From JAJEFO01 sp009843725 (GTDB lineage: Bacteria; Pseudomonadota; Alphaproteobacteria; Rhodobacterales; Rhodobacteraceae), in NCBI GenBank assembly GCA_965243215.1, contig CBDEUJ010000004.1:744001-808000 (forward strand): a stretch of 64,000 bases of DNA. The letters run 5' to 3'. A program made the translations under genes and the position numbers. Below the pieces are notes generated by a model. It saw only the letters and a list, made by a program, of their open reading frames with translations. It was not told the origin of the DNA and did no database searches. This document shows, one piece after another, positions 53,801 to 61,859 of this stretch; within the stretch, counting starts at the first letter, position 1, and every line of letters begins with the position of its first letter.

Positions 53801-54237
53801 GATGTCGTCGGCGACAATGTCGCGGCTGAGGCGCTTTTCCCTTCGTCCAGGCTTGCGAGCCATGCCGTGATTTCGCCGGGCATTTCCTGCCGACCGAAGC
53901 CAGGCAGCGCGGGCGCCACATCTCTGGTTGCGGTGGCGAGGGCAGGATCAGGACTCCGCTGTGCAAATTCGAGAAGAACCGCAACGACGTGCTTACAATT
54001 GTATCCGACGTCGCAGGTGCAGATGCCATCTACCGCAGACAAGCGGCCATTCGAGTCGGCATGCAGTCGAACTCGAACCAGAAAAGGGCTTCCGCCGCTG
54101 CCTTGGACACTGCCGGTCAGGATGTCGCGGTCCAACTGAACGGCTGTTACTCTCCTGGCAGAAAAAAGTGAAACACCACTCTGAAAGTGCGCCGCCTCGT
54201 CAATTGCACGGGAAATGCATTGCTTGGTCATCAACAT
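50836..54237 (-). CDS. SNF2-family helicase with N-terminal SWIM finger
   Basis: A 1133-residue protein from MLMTKQCISRAID. A SWIM zinc finger (C73-x-C75...C81-x-H83 in CTCDVGYNCKH) is followed by a long central region. The SNF2 ATPase completes the C-terminal half: ADDMGLGKTVQALSLLLH, LAILDEAQAVKNP, LTGTPLENNL, VFSQFVEMLRLI, SLKAGGTGLNLTAADTVILY and DRAHRIGQ. It ends GGGALNLTEDDLADLFGAT. It combines in one chain what the neighbouring SNF2 + SWIM pair encodes separately. A both-ends relic of the same gene lies at 44516-44853. Extra in-frame codons before 54237 look non-coding. Confidence 0.9.
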   Translation of the reverse strand: MLMTKQCISRAIDEAAHFQSGVSLFSARRVTAVQLDRDILTGSVQGSGGSPFLVRVRLHADSNGRLSAVDGICTCDVGYNCKHVVAVLLEFAQRSPDPALATATRDVAPALPGFGRQEMPGEITAWLASLDEGKSASAATLSPTTSSDAIFYVFRRSHDHARAEIASFRAYVKKDGSIGKNVREFNPQLYGASGAGITQSDATILAQLAYFSTVSYPTRQDWPGGETLERLLQEVIATRRARFRDINGPSLTWAEPRDVGFEWVLDALGNQSLQAKDGERQHLAALPFPDPVFVDEESGLTGFARTSLPPGVAAALARAPTVPAESVAPLADILARRLGDAVPRPQPVAVHERADLAPTMTLKLFGHSRKQRVNDTWWSPRTRTGHETVTYPCIRAEIRYAGCSDPMVPAAGPDIRYADKEGVHVIRRNRTAERDLLFALEGIAAEFDGESPEYARVSGGQLPKAMSEAHVIFPPVVPGDTYSLHEVLDFNAEGLPRLRELGWEVDINPSWPARLYSGDVSFQTVFEQSDNDWFSLALKLDVDGTALDLTNTILQVVASLPLDSAGNLVEGFDLDEFLADFAFYLNLPDGTMVPVQGVELAGFIEAFLEAQGLTRFHMADAGRAARLVEALDGCGAPWDGGTEILELGKRLRILANVSEADQPASLKAELRPYQAQGYGWLRALSDSGFGGILADDMGLGKTVQALSLLLHCHVERKADRPSLLVIPTSLVSNWRNEAARFAPDLKVLCLHGAKRHQRFDQIGAHDLVLTTYPLIHRDHEALFAREYELAILDEAQAVKNPAASVARHIRQIMARQRIALTGTPLENNLTELWALFDWLIPGFLGDRKGFGAEYRKPIEQRGDRARQRLLSDRVRPFLLRRTKDEVMEDLPPKTVIDETVTLNGKQALLYESVRSAMDARVRAAIAEKGLSGSRITVLDALLKLRQVCCDPKLVKLDAAAKVRESVKRDRLMELLEELVSENRKVLVFSQFVEMLRLIETDVRNRGWPYAMLHGQTRDRAAVIERFQSGDAQLFLISLKAGGTGLNLTAADTVILYDPWWNPAVERQAMDRAHRIGQDKPVFVYRLYSENTVETAIKAMQARKQALADALFEGTGGGALNLTEDDLADLFGAT

Positions 54238-54648
54238 GCCAAGGCACCGCCTATCAACGTGCCGGTGCCGTGACAACCTCCGACGGCGGAGATGACGCCG
54301 CCCGCGCACCAAGGCCCGTCGGTCCGGCACCGCGTTCACATGCGTGCCGGCAACGCGCTTGGGCAGGGCCGAGGATCTGCTGCGTTCACAATGGCAAACG
54401 GATTCCCGGATCTCTCACTGCCAGTCCGAAGCGCGACATCGGCCATTCCTGAACGGAGGCGCAGCCCGAGCGGAGGAAGTGGCCTGGCAATGGGGATCCC
54501 CGGCCTTCGGCCACCGATCGGTCACCGGCCCGAAGAGTACGTTTCCTTCGGGAAACACTCCTGCGCGAGGCCGGTCACGCGCTCGTTCGGAACGCTCGCA
54601 GGGCGCGATTCGGCAACGAACGACCGACGCGCGATGCGCACGTGTTTC
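54238..54648. other. Upstream region of the SWIM-SNF2 gene, duplicated in part
   Basis: No gene was recognised. 54238-54430 is the intact partner of the repeat at 44860-45050; the remainder to 54648 is unrecognised. Confidence 0.4.
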
Positions 54649-55368
54649 TCAGGTCCTGCGGGGCCAGTCCGGCGGGGACAACGCGGACTGAAACCAGTTC
54701 ACGAAGCTCACTTGCGAAAAGACCGGAAGTCCCGTGGCGCTTCGGACCGCAGCCGCGTAAGGCGTCATGTTGGTGCATTCGAGCACGATTGCACCTGTGT
54801 CGGGATGTTCCGCAACCAGGTCTTCAGCGGCGGCCACGTTGTCAGCCTCGGCCGCCGCTGGATCAAGCTCCGGTGAATTGCCCAAGATGGCTTCCGTGAA
54901 ATGCGCCCGGCACTCGGTCGTGCCGATGGGCGTTCCCTCGGGCACTCTTGCAGCCGCCAGATGCGCTTCGGTCAGGGATGAGCGCGAGACGGTGAGGATG
55001 CCCGCTCGACGGCTTGACGGCAGCAGCGCGTTGATGGTGGGAAGCTGCATCAAAGACGAGGTCAGCACAGGAATGTCGACGGCCGCGGACAGCTCGTCTT
55101 GGAAAATCGAGAGAAACCCGCAATTCGTGGTAATCCCGTCCACACCGTCCGCCTGAAGTTCCTGCGCCGCCGACCTGAATGCGTCCAGCAACCCTTTCGC
55201 CCCCTGCCGGACCACACGGTCCGGCGACGCGTCGCGCACGACCTTGTAGAGCACCGGAAAGCCCCATGTGCCCGCGTTGCCCATGTCGCCCAGGATGCGC
55301 GGGAAGCGGGCTTCGAGCATGAGGATGCCGACGGCAGCCCCGTAAACCGATTTGCCGCCCTTTATCAT
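54649..55368 (-). CDS. Aspartate/glutamate racemase-family protein
   Basis: A 239-residue protein with the two-cysteine active site of the Asp/Glu/hydantoin racemase superfamily: Cys in GITTNCGFLSIFQDEL and Cys in IVLECTNMTPYAAAV. MLEARFPRILGDMGNAGTWGFPV is a recognisable N-terminus. The start is the ATG at 55368 (MIKGGKSVYGAAVG). Superfamily members racemise amino acids or hydantoins, or decarboxylate arylmalonates; the substrate is unknown. It diverges from a D-amino-acid-dehydrogenase-like gene and TRAP transporter, so a shared amino-acid-type substrate is likely (inference). Confidence 0.82.
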   Translation of the reverse strand: MIKGGKSVYGAAVGILMLEARFPRILGDMGNAGTWGFPVLYKVVRDASPDRVVRQGAKGLLDAFRSAAQELQADGVDGITTNCGFLSIFQDELSAAVDIPVLTSSLMQLPTINALLPSSRRAGILTVSRSSLTEAHLAAARVPEGTPIGTTECRAHFTEAILGNSPELDPAAAEADNVAAAEDLVAEHPDTGAIVLECTNMTPYAAAVRSATGLPVFSQVSFVNWFQSALSPPDWPRRT

Positions 55369-55793
55369 GACCGCTGCCCCTCCCTGAAAACCGCGATTCG
55401 CTGCTGCCAAACGCCTGCACGTCTATTCACCAACCATCTTCGGCAATGAAGCACGGAGTGGAAATGGGCTCAACGCCGTGGCGAGCAATGCGATGCGATG
55501 CGCTGCCATCTGGAGGACATGGGTCGGGCAACGTGAATTCGACGACGCAGCCTGCATCAAGGACCGTGCCGTCACGCCCGCAGGGAGCCAGACCGTCATT
55601 CGCCCTCCGGGCCTCCAAAACGGCCCGGCGTCTCAGGGACTCCGGCGGCAAGCCTCCGCCAAAGGGCGCAACGAAGTCTTGGCGCTCACTTGCAAGTTCG
55701 CCCTGAATCAGGTGCAGATGCGCCGGAGAGAATTTGCAAGCCAGGCTGCATTGTTGCAGGCTCGGCGCCGAAGGCGGCGGAGGTGCTGCAGCA
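55369..55793. other. Divergent control region, no gene recognised
   Basis: About 425 bases between the racemase gene and the flavoprotein gene. A minus-strand open frame (55427-55888) runs through it but overlaps the flavoprotein start and matches nothing I know. Promoters for both directions should be here. Confidence 0.3.
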
Positions 55794-57062
55794 GTGGAAG
55801 ACTCCCGAAAGACTGTCGCGATCATCGGCGCCGGGATTGTCGGCGTGTCGACTGCCATCTGGTGCCTCCGCGACGGGCATGACGTCATCCTGATCGACAG
55901 GAAGGGGCCTGCCGAAGGCGCCAGTCACGGCAACGGCGGAGTCCTTGCATCCAATGGCATCATCCCGGTCTCCGTGCCTGGACTGCTCAGAAGCGTGCCC
56001 GGCCTGCTCGTCGGTCGCGACCAGCCCCTCTTTCTCAAGTGGCAGTATCTGCCGCGCCTCGTGCCCTGGCTGGCGCGCTTTCTGGGCCACGCGAATGCAA
56101 GTGACGTCCGCCGACGGGCTGCCGCGATGGCGCGAATTGTAGGCGACAGCTTGGCCGAGCATCAGGATCTGGCAAGAAACACCGGTGCCGAGAAGTGGAT
56201 TTGCCCCGCGGACTATGTCTTCCTCTATCGTGACCGTGCACATTTCGAGGGCGATTCATTCGCTTGGCAGATTCGGGCGGAACACGGATACACGTGGGAG
56301 GAGCTCGAAGGCGCTGAATTGCGCGACTACGATTCGGCCTTTGGCCCGGCGATCGGCTTCGGGGTCAAATGCCCGAACCACGGGCGGGTCAGCGATCCCG
56401 GTCGCTACGTGAAGGACCTGGCAAGACATGCGGAAGCGCAGGGCGCACGCCTCCTGATCGGAGAGGCCACTGACGTGATTCAGGAGAACGGCAAGGTCAG
56501 CGGCCTGCGCGTCGACGCCGAGACGGTGTGGTGCGACACGGTCGTGCTTGCGGCAGGCGCATGGTCCGGGTCGCTGTCCCGAAAGCTCGGGGTCAAGGTG
56601 CCTATCGAGAGTGAACGGGGCTATCACCTGGAACTCTGGGAACCCACGATCATGCCACGGTCACCCGTCATGATTGCCGCCGCCAAGTTCGTGGCGACTC
56701 CCATGGAAGGCCGCCTGCGGCTTGCCGGCGTTGTCGAGTTCGGCGGCCTGGATGCGCCGCCGTCACGAGCGCCTTTCAGGCTGCTCGAAAGACAGATTCG
56801 CAAAGCCATGCCGGGCATCGCCTGGAAGGACACCGTCGAATGGATGGGACACCGCCCTTCGGTCGCCGACAGCACGCCGCTGATTGGCCCTGTTCCGGGC
56901 GTCGCCGGAGCCTTGATGGCCTTCGGCCACGATCATGTCGGGCTTACGGGCGGGCCCCGGACGGGTCGTCTGGTTTCACAACTTGTGGCAGGACGGCAAC
57001 CAAATCTTGACCTGACCCCCTATTCCCCTGCACGATACGCAGATGTACGTCATCCGACGTGA
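55794..57062 (+). CDS. FAD-dependent oxidoreductase (DadA-like D-amino acid dehydrogenase family)
   Basis: A 422-residue flavoprotein of the DAO/DadA family. GAGIVGVSTA at residues 12-21 binds ADP, GPAEGASHGNGG is the FAD loop seen in DadA-type enzymes, and the C-terminal GHDHVGLTGGPRTG contacts FAD. It probably oxidises a D-amino acid or N-substituted amine to the keto acid, passing electrons to the respiratory chain. The start is GTG 55794, preceded by GGCGGAGG; the frame is open further upstream but begins in non-coding-like sequence. It is followed after 18 bases by TRAP transporter genes, so its substrate may be imported by that system. Confidence 0.88.
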   Translation: MEDSRKTVAIIGAGIVGVSTAIWCLRDGHDVILIDRKGPAEGASHGNGGVLASNGIIPVSVPGLLRSVPGLLVGRDQPLFLKWQYLPRLVPWLARFLGHANASDVRRRAAAMARIVGDSLAEHQDLARNTGAEKWICPADYVFLYRDRAHFEGDSFAWQIRAEHGYTWEELEGAELRDYDSAFGPAIGFGVKCPNHGRVSDPGRYVKDLARHAEAQGARLLIGEATDVIQENGKVSGLRVDAETVWCDTVVLAAGAWSGSLSRKLGVKVPIESERGYHLELWEPTIMPRSPVMIAAAKFVATPMEGRLRLAGVVEFGGLDAPPSRAPFRLLERQIRKAMPGIAWKDTVEWMGHRPSVADSTPLIGPVPGVAGALMAFGHDHVGLTGGPRTGRLVSQLVAGRQPNLDLTPYSPARYADVRHPT

Positions 57063-57080
57063 TTCACCCAGGAGAACCAG

Positions 57081-58061
57081 ATGTCCGAATCAATGACACT
57101 ACTGGCTGCGGGAACGGTCGCGCTGACCATGACCGCGACGCCAATCATGGCCGAGAAATGGGACATGCCCATGGCCTATTCCGGCTCCAATTTCCACTCG
57201 GTGACCGGTGCCGAGTTCGCAAAGTGCGTGACGACCGGCACGGGTGGCGAGATCGAGATCGTGACCCACCCGAGCGGAAGCCTCTTCCCCGGAGCCCAGA
57301 TCAAGCGTGCGATCCAGACTGGCCAGGTGCCGATCGGAGAGCGCCTGCTCTCTGGCCATCAGAACGAGAACGCTCTGTTCGGCGTCGACTCCGTGCCGTT
57401 CCTCGCGACCAGCTTCGACGATGCCGACAAGCTTTGGGAAGCCGCGAAGCCGACCATCTCGGAGACCTTGGCCGACCAGGGCCTGCACCTTCTCTATTCC
57501 GTGGCATGGCCACCCCAAGGTCTCTATTTCCGCGATGCCGTGAGTTCGGTCGCGGACATGAAGGGCATCAAGTTCCGTTCGTACAACAATGCAACCTCGC
57601 GTCTTGCGGAACTGACAGGCATGCTGCCGGTCACGATCGAGGCGGCCGAGATCAGCCAGGCATTTGCCACCGGCGTGGCTGACGCGATGGTTTCGTCGGG
57701 CTCCACTGGCTATGACCGGAAAGTCTGGGAATCTCTGAACTACTTCTACGAAGTGGATGCATGGTTGCCGCGCAACTATGTCATGGTGAACTCCGGTGTC
57801 TGGGACGGCGTTTCGGACCAGAACAAGAATGTCATCAATGCCTGTGCGGGGCTTGCCGAGTATGCCGGCAACTGGAGAGCCAAGGAGTACACCGGCTTCA
57901 CGCTTCAAGGCCTTCGGGACGGCGGCATGACGGTCGCGCCCGCATCTGACCAGATGAAAGCGGAACTGCAGGAAATCGGCAAAGTCATGACCGCCGAATG
58001 GCTCGAAGCCGCCGGTGCTGACGGTCAGGCAATCGTCGACAGGTTCATGTCGCTGAAGTGA
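57081..58061 (+). CDS. TRAP transporter substrate-binding protein (DctP family)
   Basis: A 326-residue periplasmic binding protein with a signal peptide (residues 1-24, ending PIMA). GGEIEIVTHPSGSLFPGAQI, KGIKFRSYNNATSRLAELTG and SGSTGYDRKVWESLNYF match the DctP fold, including the Arg in the FRSY segment that binds a ligand carboxylate. It delivers the ligand to the DctQM permease encoded next. Substrate unknown; context suggests an amino-acid-like carboxylate. AGGAGAACC precedes the ATG. Confidence 0.92.
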   Translation: MSESMTLLAAGTVALTMTATPIMAEKWDMPMAYSGSNFHSVTGAEFAKCVTTGTGGEIEIVTHPSGSLFPGAQIKRAIQTGQVPIGERLLSGHQNENALFGVDSVPFLATSFDDADKLWEAAKPTISETLADQGLHLLYSVAWPPQGLYFRDAVSSVADMKGIKFRSYNNATSRLAELTGMLPVTIEAAEISQAFATGVADAMVSSGSTGYDRKVWESLNYFYEVDAWLPRNYVMVNSGVWDGVSDQNKNVINACAGLAEYAGNWRAKEYTGFTLQGLRDGGMTVAPASDQMKAELQEIGKVMTAEWLEAAGADGQAIVDRFMSLK

Positions 58062-58068
58062 CCAAGAC

Positions 58069-58095
58069 GAACGGGCGTGCTTTTCGCGCCCGTTC
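58069..58095 (+). promoter_or_regulatory. Intercistronic hairpin between dctP- and dctQ-type genes
   Basis: GAACGGGCG (58069-58077) pairs perfectly with CGCCCGTTC (58087-58095) across a 9-base loop, just after the binding-protein stop. No T-run follows, so it is more likely an RNA-stabilising or partial-termination hairpin. The 315-base gap to dctQ holds nothing else I recognise. Confidence 0.55.
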
Positions 58096-58376
58096 ACACC
58101 TATTTTGAACGAGGTGAAAGTGTCGGCAGAGGTGCGCCCTTTGAATTGCCCGATTGATCGGGATTGGTTGTCCGGCGCCGGGGTTGCTTGGGCGACCTCC
58201 GCAGGATCGGCTCGGCCGCCTGCAATTGCGGCAAAGACGCAACGGCCGTCGAGAATCGCTCTAGGGGGCCCGACGCGTCCGAAAGGAGGGCACCTTGGTC
58301 CGGACAGTGCAGGCGGCGCGGCAGGAATCAGGTGGCCCTCGCCGCGCCTGCCGGAAGTCCGCGAGGGCATGTCGCC

Positions 58377-58901
58377 ATGACACTTGTCCGCCGTGCCCTT
58401 GATTCGATCTACGTTGCGGCAGGCGTTCTTGCCGCATGCTGCCTCGTTGCCATCTTGTGCCTTATCGTGCTCCAGATGCTCGCGCGCTGGACGGGCGAGG
58501 TCTTTCCGGGCGCGCCTGAATATGCCGGCTACTTCATGGCCGCCGCGTCGTTTCTTGCGTTTGCAAATGCCCTCAGCCGGGGCAGCCATATCCGGGTCTC
58601 GATAGTGCTGAACGCGCTGTCCCCTCGCGGAAGGCGTCTCCTCGAAGTCTGGTGCTTTGCAATCGGCTCCGTCACGGCGTGGTATTTCGTCTATTTTGCC
58701 GTACGCTTCGTCTACTGGTCCTGGAAATTCAATGACATCAGCCAGGGCCAGGACCGAACCGAACTCTGGATTCCCCAGAGCTTTGTTCTTGCCGGAGCAA
58801 TCATCTTCGCCGTGGCGCTCACGGACAATCTTTTCAACCTGATCTTCAAGGGCGAGCACCGCATTTCGCGGGACCGGATCGGGCAAGGATCGGGAGGGTA
58901 G
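58377..58901 (+). CDS. TRAP transporter small permease (DctQ family)
   Basis: A 174-residue inner-membrane protein with four hydrophobic segments (about residues 13-35, 50-66, 92-113 and 135-155) and the DctQ signature APEYAGYFMAAASFLAFANALSRGSHIRV. ATG 58377 gives the usual N-terminus; sequence upstream to 58164 in the same frame looks non-coding. The large permease gene follows after three bases. It forms the membrane complex with DctM. Confidence 0.88.
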   Translation: MTLVRRALDSIYVAAGVLAACCLVAILCLIVLQMLARWTGEVFPGAPEYAGYFMAAASFLAFANALSRGSHIRVSIVLNALSPRGRRLLEVWCFAIGSVTAWYFVYFAVRFVYWSWKFNDISQGQDRTELWIPQSFVLAGAIIFAVALTDNLFNLIFKGEHRISRDRIGQGSGG

Positions 58902-58904
58902 TTC

Positions 58905-60212
58905 ATGGAAGACGCCTCGATCATCGTCCTGTTCCTCTTCGTGCTCTTCCTGCTGCTGGGATCAGGAGTCTGGGTCGGCCTCTCGCTGATCGGCGTTGCG
59001 TGGGTCGGAATGGAGCTCTTCACGACCAGGCCAGTTGGCGACACGATGCTGACGACGATCTGGTCCTCCTCCTCCTCATGGACGCTGACCGCGCTGCCCC
59101 TGTTCATCTGGATGGGAGAGATCCTCTACCGAACCCGCCTGTCGGAGGACATGTTCCGCGGCCTAAGCCCGTGGATGAAGTCGCTGCCGGGCGGCCTTGT
59201 CCACACCAACATCGTCGGCTGCACCGTCTTTGCGGCCGTCTCGGGATCTTCGGCGGCAACGCTGACCACGGTCGGCAAGATGTCCATTCCGGAACTCAGG
59301 AAGCGGAACTATCCGGAGCCAGTGGTCATCGGCACTCTTGCCGGAGCCGCCACGCTCGGCCTCATGATCCCGCCATCGCTGACCCTCATCGTCTACGGGG
59401 TCACGATCAACGAATCGATCTCCAAGCTCTTCTTTGCCGGAATCGTGCCGGGCCTCGTGCTAGCCGCGATGTTCATGGCGTACGTCGCGATCTACAGCCG
59501 CGTGTCGCGGTCCTGGAAGCCGGATGCCGAGCCGCCGATGACGTTTTCCGAGCGCGTCGCGAATTCGCGCTTTCTGATTCCGGTGATCTGCCTGATCCTC
59601 GTGGTCATCGGCTCGATGTACCTCGGCTATGCCACAGCCACCGAAGCCGCGGCATTCGGCGTGATCGGAGGCCTGCTCCTCGCTGCCAGCCAGGGCTCGC
59701 TCAACTGGAAGACCTTCACCGAAAGCCTGATGGGAGCGACCCGGACGAGCGCCATGATTGCGCTGATTCTTGCGGGCGCCGCGTTCCTCTCGCTCTCGAT
59801 GGGGTTCACGGGGCTGCCACGCGGACTCGCCGATCTCATTGCACAGTGGGAGCTTTCGCGGTTCGAGCTGCTCATGGTGCTTCTGGTCTTCTACATCATC
59901 CTAGGCTGCTTTCTCGACGGCATTTCCTCGGTCGTGCTGACGATGGCTGTCGTGGAGCCCATGATTCGCGACGCCGGAATAGATCTCATCTGGTTCGGCA
60001 TCTTTATCGTGGTGGTGGTTGAAATGGCGCAGATCACGCCGCCGATCGGCTTCAACCTGTTCGTGCTCCAGGGGATGACGCATCACGAGATGAACTTCAT
60101 CGCGAAGTCCGCGATACCGATGTTCGTGATCATGGTCTTGATGGTCTTCGTGCTGATCGCCGTTCCGGACCTTGCGACCTGGCTGCCCGAACAGATGCGA
60201 CAACGACCGTGA
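58905..60212 (+). CDS. TRAP transporter large permease (DctM family)
   Basis: A 435-residue membrane protein with about 12 hydrophobic segments. It carries the DctM hallmarks: LPLFIWMGEILYRTRLSEDMF, GCTVFAAVSGSSAATLTTVGKMSIPELRKRNY, GTLAGAATLGLMIPPSLTLIVYG and the C-terminal EMAQITPPIGFNLFVLQG. It carries out Na+-driven uptake with DctP and DctQ. Length and operon position are normal. It is the last gene of the plus-strand operon. Confidence 0.93.
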   Translation: MEDASIIVLFLFVLFLLLGSGVWVGLSLIGVAWVGMELFTTRPVGDTMLTTIWSSSSSWTLTALPLFIWMGEILYRTRLSEDMFRGLSPWMKSLPGGLVHTNIVGCTVFAAVSGSSAATLTTVGKMSIPELRKRNYPEPVVIGTLAGAATLGLMIPPSLTLIVYGVTINESISKLFFAGIVPGLVLAAMFMAYVAIYSRVSRSWKPDAEPPMTFSERVANSRFLIPVICLILVVIGSMYLGYATATEAAAFGVIGGLLLAASQGSLNWKTFTESLMGATRTSAMIALILAGAAFLSLSMGFTGLPRGLADLIAQWELSRFELLMVLLVFYIILGCFLDGISSVVLTMAVVEPMIRDAGIDLIWFGIFIVVVVEMAQITPPIGFNLFVLQGMTHHEMNFIAKSAIPMFVIMVLMVFVLIAVPDLATWLPEQMRQRP

Positions 60213-60421
60213 CTGCGCCGTGACACCATCGTCACTGGCACCAGTCTGACGTGAAGGTCTTCCGGCGGCTCCTCGATTCGATCGAGCCAGCGAAGCGCGA
60301 ACCAATTCTGTGCATTGGCGCACCTGAATCCCTCGGGACATTCCGGCTGACCGGTGCCCGTAGCAGATCACCCACGAGCACAGATTCTTGCCTGGAAGTC
60401 TGTCGGATCATTCGTGGGTCG

Positions 60422-61417
60422 TCAGCAGTACTTTTGCGGTCCGGTCCACTGCCGCGTGGAATAACGGTCGCCATGGCACCAGCCGACCGGCAGTCGACGT
60501 TCGATCTCGGCCTTCAAGTCCGCTTCCAACCCAAGATTCGCCCCTTCCACCAGTTCGGCGAAATGGCCGCAGTTACGGGTGCCTGGAATCACCAGCGTGG
60601 ACAGGCTTTGGGCCAGAACCCAGGCGATCGCCAAAGCCGCGGTGGAGCAGCCTGCCTCACCCGCCAGGTCGCGCAGCGGCTGGCTGGCGGTCAGGTTGCG
60701 TTCGAGGTTGCCGCCGGAAAACCGCGGATTGGACTTCATGAAGGCCGAGGTCTCGATCCCTTCAGGCGTCGGCGGGGCATCGGTCAGCAATCCGCGCCCG
60801 ACCGGAGAGAACGCGACGAGCGAGATCCCGAGCCGGTCGCAGGTCTGGACCAGCCCCAGTTCCGGCGACCGCGTCTGCAGCGAATACTCGGACTGCACCG
60901 CCGCGATCGGGTGAATCTCTGACGCACGGGCCAGCGTGGTCGGCGCGACTTCCGACAACCCGATCCGGCCTATCTTGCCGGCCTCAACCAGGCGCGCGTA
61001 GGTACCGACGACCTCCTCCACCGGCACGTCTGGATCGAGGCGATGGAGGTAGAAGAGCTCGATCCGTTCAACGCCCAGCCGCGCAAGGCTCTTGTCCAGT
61101 TCGTCCTCGATATGTGCGGGGCTGTTGTCGAAGTTGCGCCCGGTCTCGGGGTCGCGCGAGATGCCGGCCTTGGTGGCCAGCACGAAGGGAGTCTCGCCCT
61201 TTCGGCGGGCAAGGTAGCTTCCGATGATCTCTTCCGAGCGCCCCATGCCGTAGACGTTGGCCGTGTCGACATGAGTCACGCCTGCATCGAGCGCGGCGTC
61301 CAGGATCGCGTGGCTTTCTTCGACGGTTGCGTTGCCATAGATGCCCGCAAAGGACATCGCGCCGACGCCCAGGACCGACACCGACGGCCCGCCGTGACCC
61401 AATGACCTCGTTTTCAT
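60422..61417 (-). CDS. Aldo/keto reductase
   Basis: A 331-residue TIM-barrel NADPH oxidoreductase of the AKR superfamily. The catalytic set is Asp51 and Tyr56 (DTANVYGMGRSEE), Lys83 (ATKAGI) and His in FYLHRLDP. IGLSEVAPTT, LVAFSPVGRGLLT and VIPGTRNCGH cover substrate and NADPH sites. It most resembles AKR13-type/YajO-like enzymes. The start at 61417 (MKTRSLGHGG) avoids an extension without similarity. It is a single gene, convergent with the TRAP operon; substrate unknown. Confidence 0.9.
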   Translation of the reverse strand: MKTRSLGHGGPSVSVLGVGAMSFAGIYGNATVEESHAILDAALDAGVTHVDTANVYGMGRSEEIIGSYLARRKGETPFVLATKAGISRDPETGRNFDNSPAHIEDELDKSLARLGVERIELFYLHRLDPDVPVEEVVGTYARLVEAGKIGRIGLSEVAPTTLARASEIHPIAAVQSEYSLQTRSPELGLVQTCDRLGISLVAFSPVGRGLLTDAPPTPEGIETSAFMKSNPRFSGGNLERNLTASQPLRDLAGEAGCSTAALAIAWVLAQSLSTLVIPGTRNCGHFAELVEGANLGLEADLKAEIERRLPVGWCHGDRYSTRQWTGPQKYC

Positions 61418-61859
61418 GGCGCAACATCCCTTGGCAGCAGGCCATCCGGGAGCTTCTGGAACCAGACGGGCGCAATGGGCGGCGTGTGGCATGCATGCCA
61501 GCCGAGGTTGGGCTTGTCCTGTTTCTCTCGCCTCATGCGGCACGCCTCCATTCCAGCATGTCGATCATCCGGTTGTTCGGCCGCAACAATGCTGCGCCGT
61601 GACAACTGTTTCCTTCGGCCGAATCAGCCGCAAGCGCAGGCCCAAGCGCGTTTCACGGTTCCTGTCCGCGCCGTCGATCGGCCACCGGGCACCGCCCTTC
61701 TTCACGGGTCCGCGGGTCGCCGGCCTGTAGCGAACGTCGATCACGCCTGATTCCACGGACATGCCCTTAGCCCGACATTCGCCATGGCGCAACTTGCGTC
61801 TCGGCTCGCAATGTCTGCAAGCCGTTGTCGCCACATTCCAACCCTGAACCTGCGGGCCG
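61418..61859. other. Intergenic, no gene recognised
   Basis: About 440 bases between the aldo/keto reductase start and the P450 stop. A short minus-strand open frame (61565-61834) matches nothing known to me. Confidence 0.3.

Noticed and set aside
55427..55888. Minus-strand open frame between the racemase and flavoprotein genes
   Set aside because: It overlaps the flavoprotein start, shows no recognisable domain and lies where divergent promoters are expected.
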